Part shown: piece by piece, positions 34,242 through 43,041 of the stretch | How the letters are laid out: every line of letters starts with the position of its first letter | Position numbering within the stretch: the first letter of the stretch is position 1 | Origin: Bacillus sp. FJAT-22090 | Lineage (GTDB): Bacteria > Bacillota > Bacilli > Bacillales_A > Planococcaceae | Assembly: GCF_001278755.1 (NCBI RefSeq) | Contig: NZ_CP012601.1 | Location: 930,001 to 994,000, forward strand | Reading direction: 5' to 3' | Length of the DNA: 64,000 nt | The notes under the pieces: model-generated | Told to the model about the DNA's origin: nothing | The model's database searches: none | What the model saw: the letters and a program-made list of their open reading frames with translations, nothing else | Position numbers and translations under genes: made by a program

Positions 34242-35391
34242 TTCGAACTTGTTGGAAGATTATATAGAAGGTTTTTTAAAAGATAGTCAGCAACAAAAAA
34301 TGGAAGCTCATTTGCAATACTGTAAAAATTGTCAGAGTGAGTATGAGCAATTAGTAAATGAACAAAAAACTTTATTTGCACAGCTCAATAAGCTTATGAT
34401 GACACATAGTCAAGCTGATTTCATTATGCAACGTATTCAAACAAATACAAAGCGTAAAAAATCTTGGAATTCATTAAAAATTACTGTAATCAGTGCAGCA
34501 GTTATTGTGTTAAGCTTCGCACTTTATTATTGGAATCGTACACCATATCAAGAAGCACAGCAGATTGACGAGCCAACTCAATTAGCTGAAGCTAACAGTG
34601 AGCAGATAGACCTTCCAACAGTCGAACCAGTCCCTAGATTAAATGAGCCGTTTTTGGATGTTTCGATTGATGAAGTTGTAGAAAATGGAGACAACGTTAA
34701 TATTCATTTTCGAGTCAAATTCAAGGATGAATACCAGCAATATTATAACAATTTATACGAGCAAATTCGAACTCGATATCAATATAAAGAGAGTGCTGAC
34801 CAATTACACCCCGATCATACGCAAGACGACTTTTACGATAAAATGAAACCAAGAATTCAATTTGCGATTAGAAATGAAGTAGGACAATTAATTATAAGCA
34901 CAAAGTCTTTAGAAGGTGAACAACCTATGATCAATACTTCTAGTAGTAGTGGTAGAGAAGCAGACGTATTAGGGGAAATGATTTACACGACTTCTGTTCC
35001 GAGTCATACAAAGCCAGCGACATTCGAGGTGCTTACAATGGAAGCGAATCTTTTCGATTTATATGAAACAGAAGTAAATGCAGCACAGTTAAAGCCATTT
35101 CAGTTTGAAAACGCAACATATATAATCGATACATTAGAAATCAAACAAGACACATTACATTTACAAATTTCTACGGAAGGTGAGCCAGAAGTTCGTGCAG
35201 AAAGTTGGGAAATGGTCATTAACGATCGTTTAATTGTTTCTGACCGAACAACAGTAGATTTTATTAATAATCGCACCGTTTATAAACTACAATTTGACGG
35301 TCACAAACAAATTCCTAGTACATTCAAATTAGTGCCGGATACTGCAAAGATAAAAAAGCAAATTGATCCGATTGTATTAGATTTAGACTGA
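34231..35391 (+). CDS. Anti-sigma factor, zinc-finger membrane protein
   Basis: 386 residues. The N-terminal zf-HC2 motif His-LQY-Cys-KN-Cys (HLQYCKNC) is the cytosolic sigma-binding, zinc-linked domain. One membrane span (ITVISAAVIVLSFALYYW) is followed by an about 270-residue extracellular domain with DVSIDEVVENGDNVNIHFRV and a DUF4179/DUF5643-like C-terminal region. It holds the ECF factor inactive until an envelope signal. Shares the operon with the sigma gene and overlaps it; AAAGGAGG upstream. Confidence 0.88.
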   Translation: MKCDSNLLEDYIEGFLKDSQQQKMEAHLQYCKNCQSEYEQLVNEQKTLFAQLNKLMMTHSQADFIMQRIQTNTKRKKSWNSLKITVISAAVIVLSFALYYWNRTPYQEAQQIDEPTQLAEANSEQIDLPTVEPVPRLNEPFLDVSIDEVVENGDNVNIHFRVKFKDEYQQYYNNLYEQIRTRYQYKESADQLHPDHTQDDFYDKMKPRIQFAIRNEVGQLIISTKSLEGEQPMINTSSSSGREADVLGEMIYTTSVPSHTKPATFEVLTMEANLFDLYETEVNAAQLKPFQFENATYIIDTLEIKQDTLHLQISTEGEPEVRAESWEMVINDRLIVSDRTTVDFINNRTVYKLQFDGHKQIPSTFKLVPDTAKIKKQIDPIVLDLD

Positions 35392-35424
35392 TTACAAGAA
35401 ATAAGTTGCCGTGAGAGTCATAAT

Positions 35425-35512
35425 ATTCAACTAACGGGTGCTTTAGCAGAGCAAGAGGCTGCCTTGAGAGGTAGCTTTTTCTTATTGAACTAACGAAGCA
35501 GTTTAGTTCAAT
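35425..35512 (+). repeat. attC-like site, short type S3
   Basis: ATTCAACTAACGGGTGC, TTTAGCAGAGC, hairpin GGCTGCCTTGAGAGGTAGC with T5, arm B CGAAGCAG ending GTTCAAT. Confidence 0.9.
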
Positions 35513-35595
35513 AAGCAGGAATTATGGATTGGAAGACGAAATAGTAATTGATAAAAGAAATTACAAACAAACGACTTGGTGAAAGGAATCGGCTT

Positions 35596-36099
35596 ATGAA
35601 AAAAAGAACGTACATGTTTAGCATCCTTGCCATAGCACTTCTTATTGGAATTTCGATTTTGGTCATAGTGTTAGGGAATAATGATAATTCTGAAACACAA
35701 GCAAAAGAAAAAACTGCAATAACGAATAATGACTTTCTGAATAGTTTTAATAAGGTTAACGTTGGTTTGAAAGAGGAGTCACCAAATAGTTATTATTTTA
35801 AAGATAATATGGATTTGCACAATGGGGATCTTTTTTTATTAAATAGAGAAAATAAGGGTTTGAATTTAAAAAAAGGAGATTATGTTGAGATAAATCTATC
35901 TATGATTCCTGATGGAAAAAGTCAAACTGGAGTTGGCTACATATTGGATGGTAAATATACAGAGGTATTTTCGGCTCCCATTTATGATCAGCTGACAACC
36001 TCCTTTGATGTAGAGGAGGATGGTGTATATATAATCTGTATAATCGGGTTTAATGCAAACTTTATAACAATTACGGATGGAGTTATTTCAATTAATTAA
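35596..36099 (+). CDS. Membrane-anchored hypothetical protein
   Basis: 167 residues. One N-terminal span (MFSILAIALLIGISILVIVL) then an extracellular beta-rich domain (KKGDYVEINLSMIPDGKSQT, GVGYILDGKYTEVFSAPIYD, TSFDVEEDGVYIICIIGFNA). The latter looks like a small jelly-roll or Ig-like fold. Family not recognised. Start chosen at 35596 because GAAAGGAA precedes it. Confidence 0.7.
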   Translation: MKKRTYMFSILAIALLIGISILVIVLGNNDNSETQAKEKTAITNNDFLNSFNKVNVGLKEESPNSYYFKDNMDLHNGDLFLLNRENKGLNLKKGDYVEINLSMIPDGKSQTGVGYILDGKYTEVFSAPIYDQLTTSFDVEEDGVYIICIIGFNANFITITDGVISIN

Positions 36100-36115
36100 G
36101 TTTAAATAATGTGTT

Positions 36116-36249
36116 CTTCAACTAACGGGTGCCTTAGTTAAAAATGACCATCATTTCGATGGTCTATTTTTACGTCCAAAACTACAAGTAGGTTTCGGCA
36201 ATACAATGTGAATTGTTACACTTAAACTAACGCAGCAGTTTAGTTGAAT
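36116..36249 (+). repeat. attC-like site, long type
   Basis: CTTCAACTAACGGGTGC, hairpin GACCATCATTTCGATGGTC, conserved tail, arm B CGCAGCAG ending GTTGAAT. Confidence 0.92.
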
Positions 36250-36885
36250 ATTCGCTTTCCGAAATAATTAATCTTTATTTCAAAAAGCCTATACACGCAT
36301 GAAAAATAGGGGCTATTCCTTATACCAAGCCAACAAAAAGAACTTCTCAGATATATAGGGCAGAAAAAAGCAATTTGTAATTCGACAGATTGTTTTTTTG
36401 GTTTAATTATGGACATATGTCTTTTATAATGGCTGTTAAAAGGTGAAGTTTGATTTTTACAGTGTAGTGGTATGGGACACGCACCCTATACCTGATAAAA
36501 TTAAAGACTGTAGAAAAGTCCGACTATCGTCGAGTTTGTCTACAGTCTATACCCAAACTAAAAGTTAGGTTGAGAAAGGCTTTATAGTATATCTAGACTA
36601 AAATAAATAAGGTCAACCAGAAATATTTAGCATTCTGGTTAACCTTTTAATATAAATGGAGCAGGTTAGCATTCCTGTAATAAGTGAAACCTTGCTTATA
36701 GTAGAAACGGGGCAGGTTTACACAAAAAAATATTAATAAACAAATGTATGAACTTCAATCTAGTAGCTAAAGAAGCGTTGATCCAGAAAGGATTTATGTC
36801 TTTTTTATGGAATAATCTATTTAACATCAGAATTTTGTTGCTAAAAGAATAAATTTACAAAAGGATTTTAGGGAGGCAGAACAGG
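36250..36885. other. Gene-poor stretch with hairpins and worn site fragments
   Basis: No gene is seen. Contains hairpin AGACTGTAGA ... TCTACAGTCT (36506-36550), terminator at 36610, arm-B-like fragments GGAGCAGGTTAGC (about 36658) and ACGGGGCAGGTTTA (about 36708), and a copy of GTTGATCC-agaa-GGATTTATGTC with T6 (36774-36799). Reads like several collapsed cassettes. Confidence 0.5.
36610..36649 (+). terminator. Terminator
   Basis: AGGTCAACCAGAA-tatttagca-TTCTGGTTAACCT then TTTAA. Confidence 0.7.
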
Positions 36886-37728
36886 TTGGCCAATATAACT
36901 GATACTATAAATAAATATTTGGATTGTCTTAATTTACATTTAGAGAAGCCATCATATAAGTATTTAGAAAAAATTTGTAATGCACAATTAAATACTTTTC
37001 CTTTTGAGAATATAAGTAAGCTGCTATATTTTAAAGATCATCATTATAATAATTTTAATTTACCTACATTTGAATTATTTATTAAGAACTTTAAGGAATA
37101 CAACTTTGGAGGAACTTGCTACACCTTAAATTCCAACTTAATGATTTTATTAACAGAAATCGGGTTTGATTGTTATCATGTAATGCTTGGAGAAGAACAC
37201 ATGGGTATTATCGTGAAAATTGATAATGAACGATTTTATATTGATTGTGGTGCTGCTGCCCCCTTTTTCAAGCCGGTACGTTTTGAGGGGGATTTTGAGA
37301 ATATTTCTTCTTTTGGTAAAGATGAAGTGAATATATTACCAGAAGAGCCTTATAGAAATAGGTATAAATATGTTCGCTATATTAATGGGAAACAAAGCGG
37401 AAAAGCATGGCATTTTAATTCTCGAAAAGAAGCAAAAGTTAGTGATTTTAATGATGTAATAGAAAAATCTAATAAACCTAACGCCACATTTATGACTATT
37501 TTAAGATGCCAACTATATCAGACCAGTAAACAAAGAAGTATCTCTTTAGTAAATAATAAGTTCAGTATACGTTATTCAAATGGTGAAACAAATGTTTTAA
37601 CATTATCATCGCCAGGGGAAATTAGAGCAGTCCTAACAGAAGAGTTTACGTTACCCAATTTACCAGTAATAGAAGCTATTGAGGTGTTAAAGACATTAAA
37701 AATAAACATTTTTGAACATAGCATCTAA
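36886..37728 (+). CDS. Arylamine N-acetyltransferase
   Basis: 280 residues of the NAT family. Catalytic triad Cys78 (FGGTCYTLN), His105 (GEEHMGIIV), Asp120 (FYIDCGAAAPF), with the expected spacing and the N-terminal helical bundle (LNTFPFENISKL). Transfers acetyl from acetyl-CoA to arylamines or hydrazines in the cytosol. TTG start with GGGAGG 9 bp upstream. Preceded by a gene-poor 640-bp stretch, followed by a type S2 site. Confidence 0.9.
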   Translation: MANITDTINKYLDCLNLHLEKPSYKYLEKICNAQLNTFPFENISKLLYFKDHHYNNFNLPTFELFIKNFKEYNFGGTCYTLNSNLMILLTEIGFDCYHVMLGEEHMGIIVKIDNERFYIDCGAAAPFFKPVRFEGDFENISSFGKDEVNILPEEPYRNRYKYVRYINGKQSGKAWHFNSRKEAKVSDFNDVIEKSNKPNATFMTILRCQLYQTSKQRSISLVNNKFSIRYSNGETNVLTLSSPGEIRAVLTEEFTLPNLPVIEAIEVLKTLKINIFEHSI

Positions 37729-37817
37729 TGTTCAAGATCAGCTGCCAAATCAGACGGCTTTTCTTAGTTACTAAAGGGGCAACATTCCTGTAATAAAGTA
37801 AGTTTGTGAAATGATGT

Positions 37818-37896
37818 ACTTAAGCTAACGGGTGCTTTACTTCAAGAAGGAGTAAAGCCTTTTTCTTATTGAACTAAAGGGGCAGGTTAGTTCAAT
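37818..37896 (+). repeat. attC-like site, short type S2
   Basis: ACTTAAGCTAACGGGTGC, hairpin GCTTTACT...AGTAAAGC with T5, arm B TAAAGGGGCAGG ending GTTCAAT. A worn extra arm (TTACTAAAGGGGCAAC) lies 55 bp upstream. Confidence 0.9.
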
Positions 37897-37950
37897 AAAG
37901 GATGTTATAATAAATTTTATTATTTAGTGTTTACATTGGAGGTATTTTAC

Positions 37951-38469
37951 TTGGAGATTAGAAAAGCAAGTAAAGAGGATATACATCACGTATCAAGGGT
38001 TTATGTTGATAGTTGGAGGACTACTTATCGTGGTCTAGTACCAGACGATTATCTGAAAGAATTATCATACGATGATGCAGAAAAAAGTTGGAATGATTTT
38101 TTAAATAACGAGAATGAACCTTTTATTTATGTTGCAATAAGTGATATAGGCGAAATTATAGGTTTTGCATCGGGTAAAAGTATTGACGATAAGAATTTTG
38201 ATGGAGAACTTTATTCACTTTATCTCTTACAGGAATGTAGAGGATTAGGCGTTGGTAGGCAACTTGTTTCAGCTATTGCTAAGCATTTTAAAGAAAAAGA
38301 TATACATTCTATGATGGTTTGGGTAATGAAACAAAATAAATCTGGACTAGGTTTTTATGAACGTATGGGTGGAAAAGAATACATTCGTAGGACTAGTATG
38401 TTTGGGGGAACCAAAGTAGAGGATGTTGCCTATGGCTGGAAAGATATCTCAGTATTATGTGTTGAATAA
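37951..38469 (+). CDS. GNAT family acetyltransferase
   Basis: 172 residues. Complete GNAT fold: LEIRKASKEDIHHVSRVYVD-SWRTTYRGLVPDDYL, IIGFASGKSIDDKNFDGELY, SLYLLQECRGLGVGRQLVSA (acetyl-CoA loop R-G-x-G-x-G) and LGFYERMGGKEYI. The SWRTTYRGLVPDDYL segment is typical of Bacillus acetyltransferases near the YdfB/PhnO group. TTG start with GGAGGT upstream. Single-gene cassette. Confidence 0.9.
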   Translation: MEIRKASKEDIHHVSRVYVDSWRTTYRGLVPDDYLKELSYDDAEKSWNDFLNNENEPFIYVAISDIGEIIGFASGKSIDDKNFDGELYSLYLLQECRGLGVGRQLVSAIAKHFKEKDIHSMMVWVMKQNKSGLGFYERMGGKEYIRRTSMFGGTKVEDVAYGWKDISVLCVE

Positions 38470-38505
38470 TAGTAACAAGGATTTAAATTTAAACGTGTGT
38501 ACCCT

Positions 38506-38584
38506 ATTCAACTAACGGGTGCTTTACTTCAAGAAGGAGTAAAGCCTTTTTTCTTATTGAACTAAAGCGGCAGTTTAGTTGAAG
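38506..38584 (+). repeat. attC-like site, short type S2
   Basis: ATTCAACTAACGGGTGC, hairpin GCTTTACT...AGTAAAGC with T6, arm B TAAAGCGGCAG ending GTTGAAG. Confidence 0.9.
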
Positions 38585-38625
38585 AAGAGCATTTAAAACA
38601 ATTATTTTTTTGGGGGGAGTACTTT

Positions 38626-38715
38626 ATGAGTAAAATTAGAAATCGTTCTATAGGTATTATTGGTTTTATTGTTGGAGTAATATTAGTAAGTATAATTTCC
38701 AAATTATTCATTTAA
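38626..38715 (+). CDS. Very small membrane peptide
   Basis: 29 residues: basic start MSKIRNRS, then one hydrophobic span IGIIGFIVGVILVSIISKLFI. GGGGGGAG lies 6 bp before the ATG. It is the only coding capacity of its cassette, like the peptide at 23460. A pore-type toxin, a regulator, or a remnant are all possible. Confidence 0.5.
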   Translation: MSKIRNRSIGIIGFIVGVILVSIISKLFI

Positions 38716-38768
38716 ATCTAAAGTGAGTTATTTAATTAGAAGATGTATAGGTCACAATAAATTTTCTT

Positions 38769-38797
38769 GTAAAACTAACGAAGCAGTTTAGTTGAAA
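38769..38797 (+). repeat. attC-like lone arm B
   Basis: GTAAAACTAACGAAGCAG, TTTAGTTGAAA. Confidence 0.75.
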
Positions 38798-38845
38798 ATG
38801 GCTAAAAGTAAATATCTTATATTTCCATCGGGGAGGTGTATAAAT

Positions 38846-39043
38846 ATGGAGTTTATCGTGTTTTACTTTGGTGGAATGTTGATACTTTATTTTGTAATTC
38901 AGGCAGCGGTTACAAAAGGAATTAACAGTTCAATAATTGGGAAATTACTAGAAAAAGAATACGGGGAAAAAGTAAATGAAAGTTTAACAATTGATGATGT
39001 GCTTGAGAAATATAAAAAAAGAGATGTTAACAATAAGAGTTGA
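38846..39043 (+). CDS. Small membrane-anchored protein
   Basis: 65 residues. An N-terminal span (FIVFYFGGMLILYFVIQAAV) is followed by a cytosolic charged helix (LLEKEYGEKVNESLTIDDVL-EKYKKR). GGGGAGGTG fixes the start at 38846. Family unknown; resembles the cassette protein at 6553 in plan (span plus charged helix). Confidence 0.65.
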   Translation: MEFIVFYFGGMLILYFVIQAAVTKGINSSIIGKLLEKEYGEKVNESLTIDDVLEKYKKRDVNNKS

Positions 39044-39063
39044 TGCTAGTTTAATTGAAATTG

Positions 39064-39196
39064 TTTTTCAAATGGGTGCTTTAGTTAAACAAGACCATCA
39101 CTTGGATGGTCTATTTTTATGTCCAATACATCAAGTAGGTTTCGGCGATCCATTGTGAAATGTTACACTTAAACTAACGCGGCAGGTTAGTTGAAC
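39064..39196 (+). repeat. attC-like site, long type
   Basis: Arm A worn at its outer end (TTTTTCAAATGGGTGC), hairpin GACCATCACTTGGATGGTC, conserved tail, arm B CGCGGCAGG ending GTTGAAC. Confidence 0.88.
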
Positions 39197-39226
39197 AAGG
39201 AATAGATTGGTTCATTGGAGTTTATT

Positions 39227-39442
39227 ATGAAGGAGTTGATTGGCTTGATAATTTTAGCGGAAGTTTTACAAGCAATTTATATAATAGTGCTATTAATTAG
39301 TTCCTCTTTTTATTTTCGGCATTTGATAAAAAACAAGAAACAAAGAAAACTTTCAACAGTTGAATATACAATGTACATAATCATTCAGATAGCGTATGTG
39401 TTTTTTGGAATCAGTATATTGATTTATACATTTGTTAAGTGA
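39227..39442 (+). CDS. Two-span membrane protein
   Basis: 71 residues. Spans LIGLIILAEVLQAIYIIVLL and YIIIQIAYVFFGISILIYTF flank a basic loop RHLIKNKKQRKL. GGAG 7 bp before the ATG decides against a TTG 12 bp earlier. Unknown role. Single-gene cassette. Confidence 0.65.
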   Translation: MKELIGLIILAEVLQAIYIIVLLISSSFYFRHLIKNKKQRKLSTVEYTMYIIIQIAYVFFGISILIYTFVK

Positions 39443-39549
39443 TTGTTGTAAGGTGAATGTGGGACGTCTATCGGGAAAGAAAAAATACCAATAAGTAGGA
39501 TTTTTAGTTAAAGAGAGTGGGGTGTAAAGGTAGCTTTTTCTTATTTCTT

Positions 39550-39681
39550 GTTCAACTAACGGGTGCTTTAGTTAAACAAGACCATCATTTCGATGGTCTA
39601 TTTTTATGTCCAAAACATCAAGTAGATTTCGGCAATCAATTGTGAAATGTTACATTTAAACTAACAAGACAGGTTACTAAA
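39550..39681 (+). repeat. attC-like site, long type with damaged arm B
   Basis: GTTCAACTAACGGGTGC, hairpin GACCATCATTTCGATGGTC, conserved tail; arm B reads TAACAAGACAGGTTACTAAA so the GTT end is lost. An additional S3-like fragment (TTTAGTTAAAG, GGTAGCTTTTTC) lies just upstream. Confidence 0.85.
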
Positions 39682-39844
39682 AAATAGTATAGTGTGGAAT
39701 TAGAAGATGGAACATATCTAATAATTTCGTGGGAGCTACGGCTAAGGTCTTAAATTTTTATTAGACTATCACTGTATTTACGGCTTAATAAATCTTTGTT
39801 ATGCTTTTTATGGAAATAATTTCTTATATAAAGGAGATATCTAT

Positions 39845-40024
39845 GTGAAGAAAATGAAGAAAATATTATTAGCAGTAGTAACAGTCGTAATTATAATAGC
39901 TATATACCTTAAAATTGAATTATCTGATGAAGCAGAATATAAAATGTGTTTAGGGGTACAGGGAATTTCGAACACAATTGCCAAAGTACTTGGTGACGAA
40001 CCATCTAATGCTTGTAATGAATAA
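39845..40024 (+). CDS. Small exported or membrane-anchored protein
   Basis: 59 residues from GTG with AAAGGAG upstream. Basic start and one span (KKILLAVVTVVIIIAIYL), then ELSDEAEYKMCLGVQGISNT and DEPSNACNE with two cysteines outside. Probably anchored by an uncleaved signal. Family unknown. Confidence 0.6.
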   Translation: MKKMKKILLAVVTVVIIIAIYLKIELSDEAEYKMCLGVQGISNTIAKVLGDEPSNACNE

Positions 40025-40154
40025 AAAGAGGTTGAGAATCATTAACTAATAGTGTTATTTCTTTATACTATCAAAAATAATATAGGCTTTTTAGCAGCCA
40101 ATTTTTAAAATGAAGAATAAAAAAATGGTTATTTTTTCAAGACATTTAACAGAA

Positions 40155-40210
40155 GAAAAGTGAAGCTTAATCAACAATTGCACTCATTTGTTGATTAAGC
40201 TTCACTTTTC
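40155..40210. terminator. Long-stem terminator
   Basis: A stem of about 23 bp, GAAAAGTGAAGCTTAATCAA with its exact complement, loop TTGCACTCAT, then CTTG and the next site. Confidence 0.85.
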
Positions 40211-40212
40211 TT

Positions 40213-40291
40213 GTTAAACTAACGGGTGCTTTACTTCAGGAAGGAGTAAAGACTTTTTTCTTATTGAAGTAACGGGGCAGTTTAGTTCAAT
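40213..40291 (+). repeat. attC-like site, short type S2
   Basis: GTTAAACTAACGGGTGC, hairpin GCTTTACTTCAGGAAGGAGT-AAAG with T6, arm B GTAACGGGGCAG ending GTTCAAT. Confidence 0.88.
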
Positions 40292-40385
40292 AAGAATAAA
40301 TATTTACATTGAACTTTTTTATGTTATTATTAATGTAAATAAAATAACATGGTGCTGTTTTTATCCCCGGGTAAAAACATTTAAT

Positions 40386-40449
40386 AAAGCATTGAGTCTC
40401 ATTCCCATTAGGGCCTATTTATAGGCGGGGTGAGATTCAATGCTTTTTG
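40386..40449 (+). promoter_or_regulatory. Leader hairpin / attenuator before the cyclodeaminase gene
   Basis: AAAGCATTGAGTCTCA (40386) pairs with TGAGATTCAATGCTTT (40431) followed by TTGTTTTTT. Located 50 bp before the gene start, it works as a terminator in the leader, so expression probably needs read-through or an alternative fold. The effector is unknown. A probable -10 TATTAT region lies near 40320. Confidence 0.6.
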
Positions 40450-40496
40450 TTTTTTATAACCATTGTTATTTAGACAAGTATAAGGAGGTAAAGTCA

Positions 40497-41510
40497 ATGT
40501 TTGAATTTAGAGTTTTGAGTAATGAAATCGTTAAACAAGTATTAAAAGTCAATCAAGTGGTCGATTTAGTTGAGACAGTTTATAAATCTAAGAGTGAGAG
40601 TAAAACTGAAACATGGCCAACTATTTTTTATGATTTTGAGCCAGGTAAGGCAGATATGGACATTAAATCGGGTTTTTTAAAGAGTGAAAAGCTGTTTGGA
40701 CATAAGACTGTAACATGGTTTGGTGAGAATGAAGAAAAGGGCATACCAACTTTAATAGGATTGATTGTCGTATTTGATGCTGAAACAGGGAAACCTTTAG
40801 GGATAACGGATGCTTCGTTCATTACAGGAATACGAACTGGTGCGTCTGGTGCTATAGGAGCTAAATACTTAGCTAGAAAAAATTCTAAGAATCTACTTGT
40901 TCTTGGAGCCGGAAACCAGGCAATTTTTCAAATTGCAGCTACACTGACAGCGTTGCCAAATCTAAAAAAAGTAATGATATCAGCAAGAAATAAAATTAAA
41001 CTAGAAAGTTTTATTAGCAGTATTTCTCTAAGACTACAACATGAATTTGGAATCGATACAGAAACAATAATATTTGAAGAAGTTGAATGTTTGGAAAGTG
41101 CAGTGAAAAACAGTGACATCATCATCACTGCGACGTCTTCTAGAGTACCGTTAATAAAAAATCAGTGGGTACAAAAAGGAACGCATATTTCCTGCATAGG
41201 GGCGGATATGGTAGGTAAGCAGGAAATAGAATCTGAAATCATGTCAAAAGCTAGCATTTATGTAGATGACATAGAACATTGTGTACAAGTAGGTGAAATT
41301 GAACTACCTCTTAAGCAAGGCATAATTACAGAGGGGAATATCAATGGGGAGATTGGTGATTTAATACTGGGGAAAATTAAGGGAAGGTCCAACGATGAAC
41401 AAATAACTGTATTTGATGCTACAGGAATGGCTCTTTTAGATATCTATACAGCAAAAATTGCACTACAGACAGCAGAAGAAAAAGGGCTTGGGATAAAATC
41501 AGAAATTTAG
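40497..41510 (+). CDS. Ornithine cyclodeaminase / mu-crystallin family protein
   Basis: 337 residues. NAD-binding core LVLGAGNQAIFQIAATLTAL, IITATSSRVPLI, ISCIGADMVGKQEIESEI, and the family start GFLKSEKLFGHKTVTWFGEN-like substrate region with DASFITGIRTGASGAIGAKY. Members convert ornithine to proline or act on N-alkyl amino acids, alanine or ectoine derivatives. Strong site AAGGAGG at 40482. Forms an operon (14-bp gap) with a threonine-dehydratase-like gene, the same pairing as eutC-eutB of ectoine degradation; that link is only an analogy. Confidence 0.88.
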   Translation: MFEFRVLSNEIVKQVLKVNQVVDLVETVYKSKSESKTETWPTIFYDFEPGKADMDIKSGFLKSEKLFGHKTVTWFGENEEKGIPTLIGLIVVFDAETGKPLGITDASFITGIRTGASGAIGAKYLARKNSKNLLVLGAGNQAIFQIAATLTALPNLKKVMISARNKIKLESFISSISLRLQHEFGIDTETIIFEEVECLESAVKNSDIIITATSSRVPLIKNQWVQKGTHISCIGADMVGKQEIESEIMSKASIYVDDIEHCVQVGEIELPLKQGIITEGNINGEIGDLILGKIKGRSNDEQITVFDATGMALLDIYTAKIALQTAEEKGLGIKSEI

Positions 41511-41524
41511 AAGGTGGAATATAA

Positions 41525-42490
41525 ATGATGAGTTTTAATTATAATCATGTTAAAGACGCTTATGAACGTATCAAAAATTATGTAACAAAAACACCACTTG
41601 AGGAATCTTTTTACTTGGGAGATGAAAGTAAAAAATACTTCTTTAAACTCGAATCTTTACAAAGAGTAAAAAGCTTTAAAATCCGAGGAGCATTAAATAA
41701 AATGATGACTTTAACTAAGGAGGAAATGAGTCATGGTGTTGCTGCAATTTCATCAGGCAACCATGGAAGTTCCGTAAGTTATGCAGCTTCGATTCTTGGA
41801 ATAAATAATGTGAAAATCATTGTTCCTAAAACTACCCCACAAAGCAAAATAGACAAAATTCAATATTTTGGAGGTGAAGTAATACTATTAGGAAATAATT
41901 ATGATGAAGCTCATTCATTAGGGATGGAATTTATAAAAGAACATAAATTAATTTATATTGATGCTTATTACAGTGATCCTCAAATTTATGGAGGTCAGGG
42001 TACAGTTGCGATTGAACTTCTTGAGCAAAATAGTGACATTGATACCATCGTAGTGCCGATAGGGGGAGGCGGGCTAATTACAGGAATAGCTGTTGCCGCT
42101 AAAACTATAAAACCGGGGATTCGTATCATAGGGGTACAAACAGAAGCATGTCCTGCCATGATAAAATCTTATGAAGACAATATTTTTTATGAAGAATATC
42201 ACAGTGAGGAATCATTATGTGATGCTCTTGTTGGAGGGGTCGGTAAGCTCAGCTATGATTTGGCCAAAGATTACGTAGATGACTTTATAGCTGTATCAGA
42301 AGAATCAATTGCTAAAGCAGTTAGTTTCATGGCAAAAAAGGAAAAGTATATTGTGGAAGCAGGTAGCTGCACTACGGTAGCTGCTGTTATGGACTATAGA
42401 GAGCAAGTTGGAGGGAAAAACATTGCTCTTGTTTTATCTGGTGGTAATATAGATGGAGATGTATTGACTGATATTTTATCAAAGTACTAA
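41525..42490 (+). CDS. Threonine/serine dehydratase-like PLP enzyme
   Basis: 321 residues. Fold-type II PLP enzyme: lysine motif LQRVKSFKIRGALNKM, AISSGNHGSSVSYAASILGI, phosphate-binding IGGGGLITGIAV and late LVLSGGNIDGD. Deaminates threonine, serine or a hydroxy-amino acid such as hydroxyectoine-derived substrates. Lacks the C-terminal ACT regulatory domain of biosynthetic IlvA (length stops at the catalytic core), so it is of the catabolic type. Second gene of the operon with the cyclodeaminase. Confidence 0.9.
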   Translation: MMSFNYNHVKDAYERIKNYVTKTPLEESFYLGDESKKYFFKLESLQRVKSFKIRGALNKMMTLTKEEMSHGVAAISSGNHGSSVSYAASILGINNVKIIVPKTTPQSKIDKIQYFGGEVILLGNNYDEAHSLGMEFIKEHKLIYIDAYYSDPQIYGGQGTVAIELLEQNSDIDTIVVPIGGGGLITGIAVAAKTIKPGIRIIGVQTEACPAMIKSYEDNIFYEEYHSEESLCDALVGGVGKLSYDLAKDYVDDFIAVSEESIAKAVSFMAKKEKYIVEAGSCTTVAAVMDYREQVGGKNIALVLSGGNIDGDVLTDILSKY

Positions 42491-42564
42491 TGTGATGTGT
42501 TATTATGACAGAACATATTAAATAAAAAAATCCTTCGACAGTATAAAATTTGATTACAAATTAA

Positions 42565-42596
42565 AAAGGCTCTCCTTAATGGAGGGCCTTTTTTTA
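42565..42596 (+). terminator. Terminator of the two-gene operon
   Basis: AAAGGCTCTCC-ttaat-GGAGGGCCTTT then TTTTA. Confidence 0.88.
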
Positions 42597-42702
42597 TATA
42601 TTCGGAATAGCAAGGGCATTTTCGTTAACTTAGATAAGAACCAAAAAGAATTAATATTTTAGAAATTTATAGTCAATAATTAAAATGAAAAATAAGTTCC
42701 TT

Positions 42703-42770
42703 ATTCAACTAACGGTGTGCTTTAGTTTAAGTTTCGGCTGCCTTTACATGGCAGCTTTTTCGTATTGAGT
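42703..42770 (+). repeat. attC-like site, arm A plus S3 hairpin, arm B worn
   Basis: ATTCAACTAACGGTGTGC, TTTAGTTTAAG, hairpin GGCTGCCTTTACATGGCAGC with T5; arm B decayed to TATTGAGTGATGGAG. The following 42770-43041 shows only a minus-strand coding scrap (SRGEYPSYLESIKKKYEAK). Confidence 0.75.
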
Positions 42771-43041
42771 GATGGAGTTAGATACTTTTGAATCTAACAC
42801 AATCCAAATATGCTAGATTTGCAAAAAGTATCCCTTTTGAAATAAAAGAGAAACTTTCAAATCTAACATTTTCCATTGTGCATGATTCATGGTGTCAGCT
42901 ATTTACTTAATTTTGCTTCGTACTTTTTCTTGATACTTTCCAAATAAGAAGGATACTCACCCCTTGAAATTCATAATAGATGAATAAAGAAAAAGTTAAA
43001 ACTAATACTATAAAAGATAAATCTTATGAGGCGATAATAAA

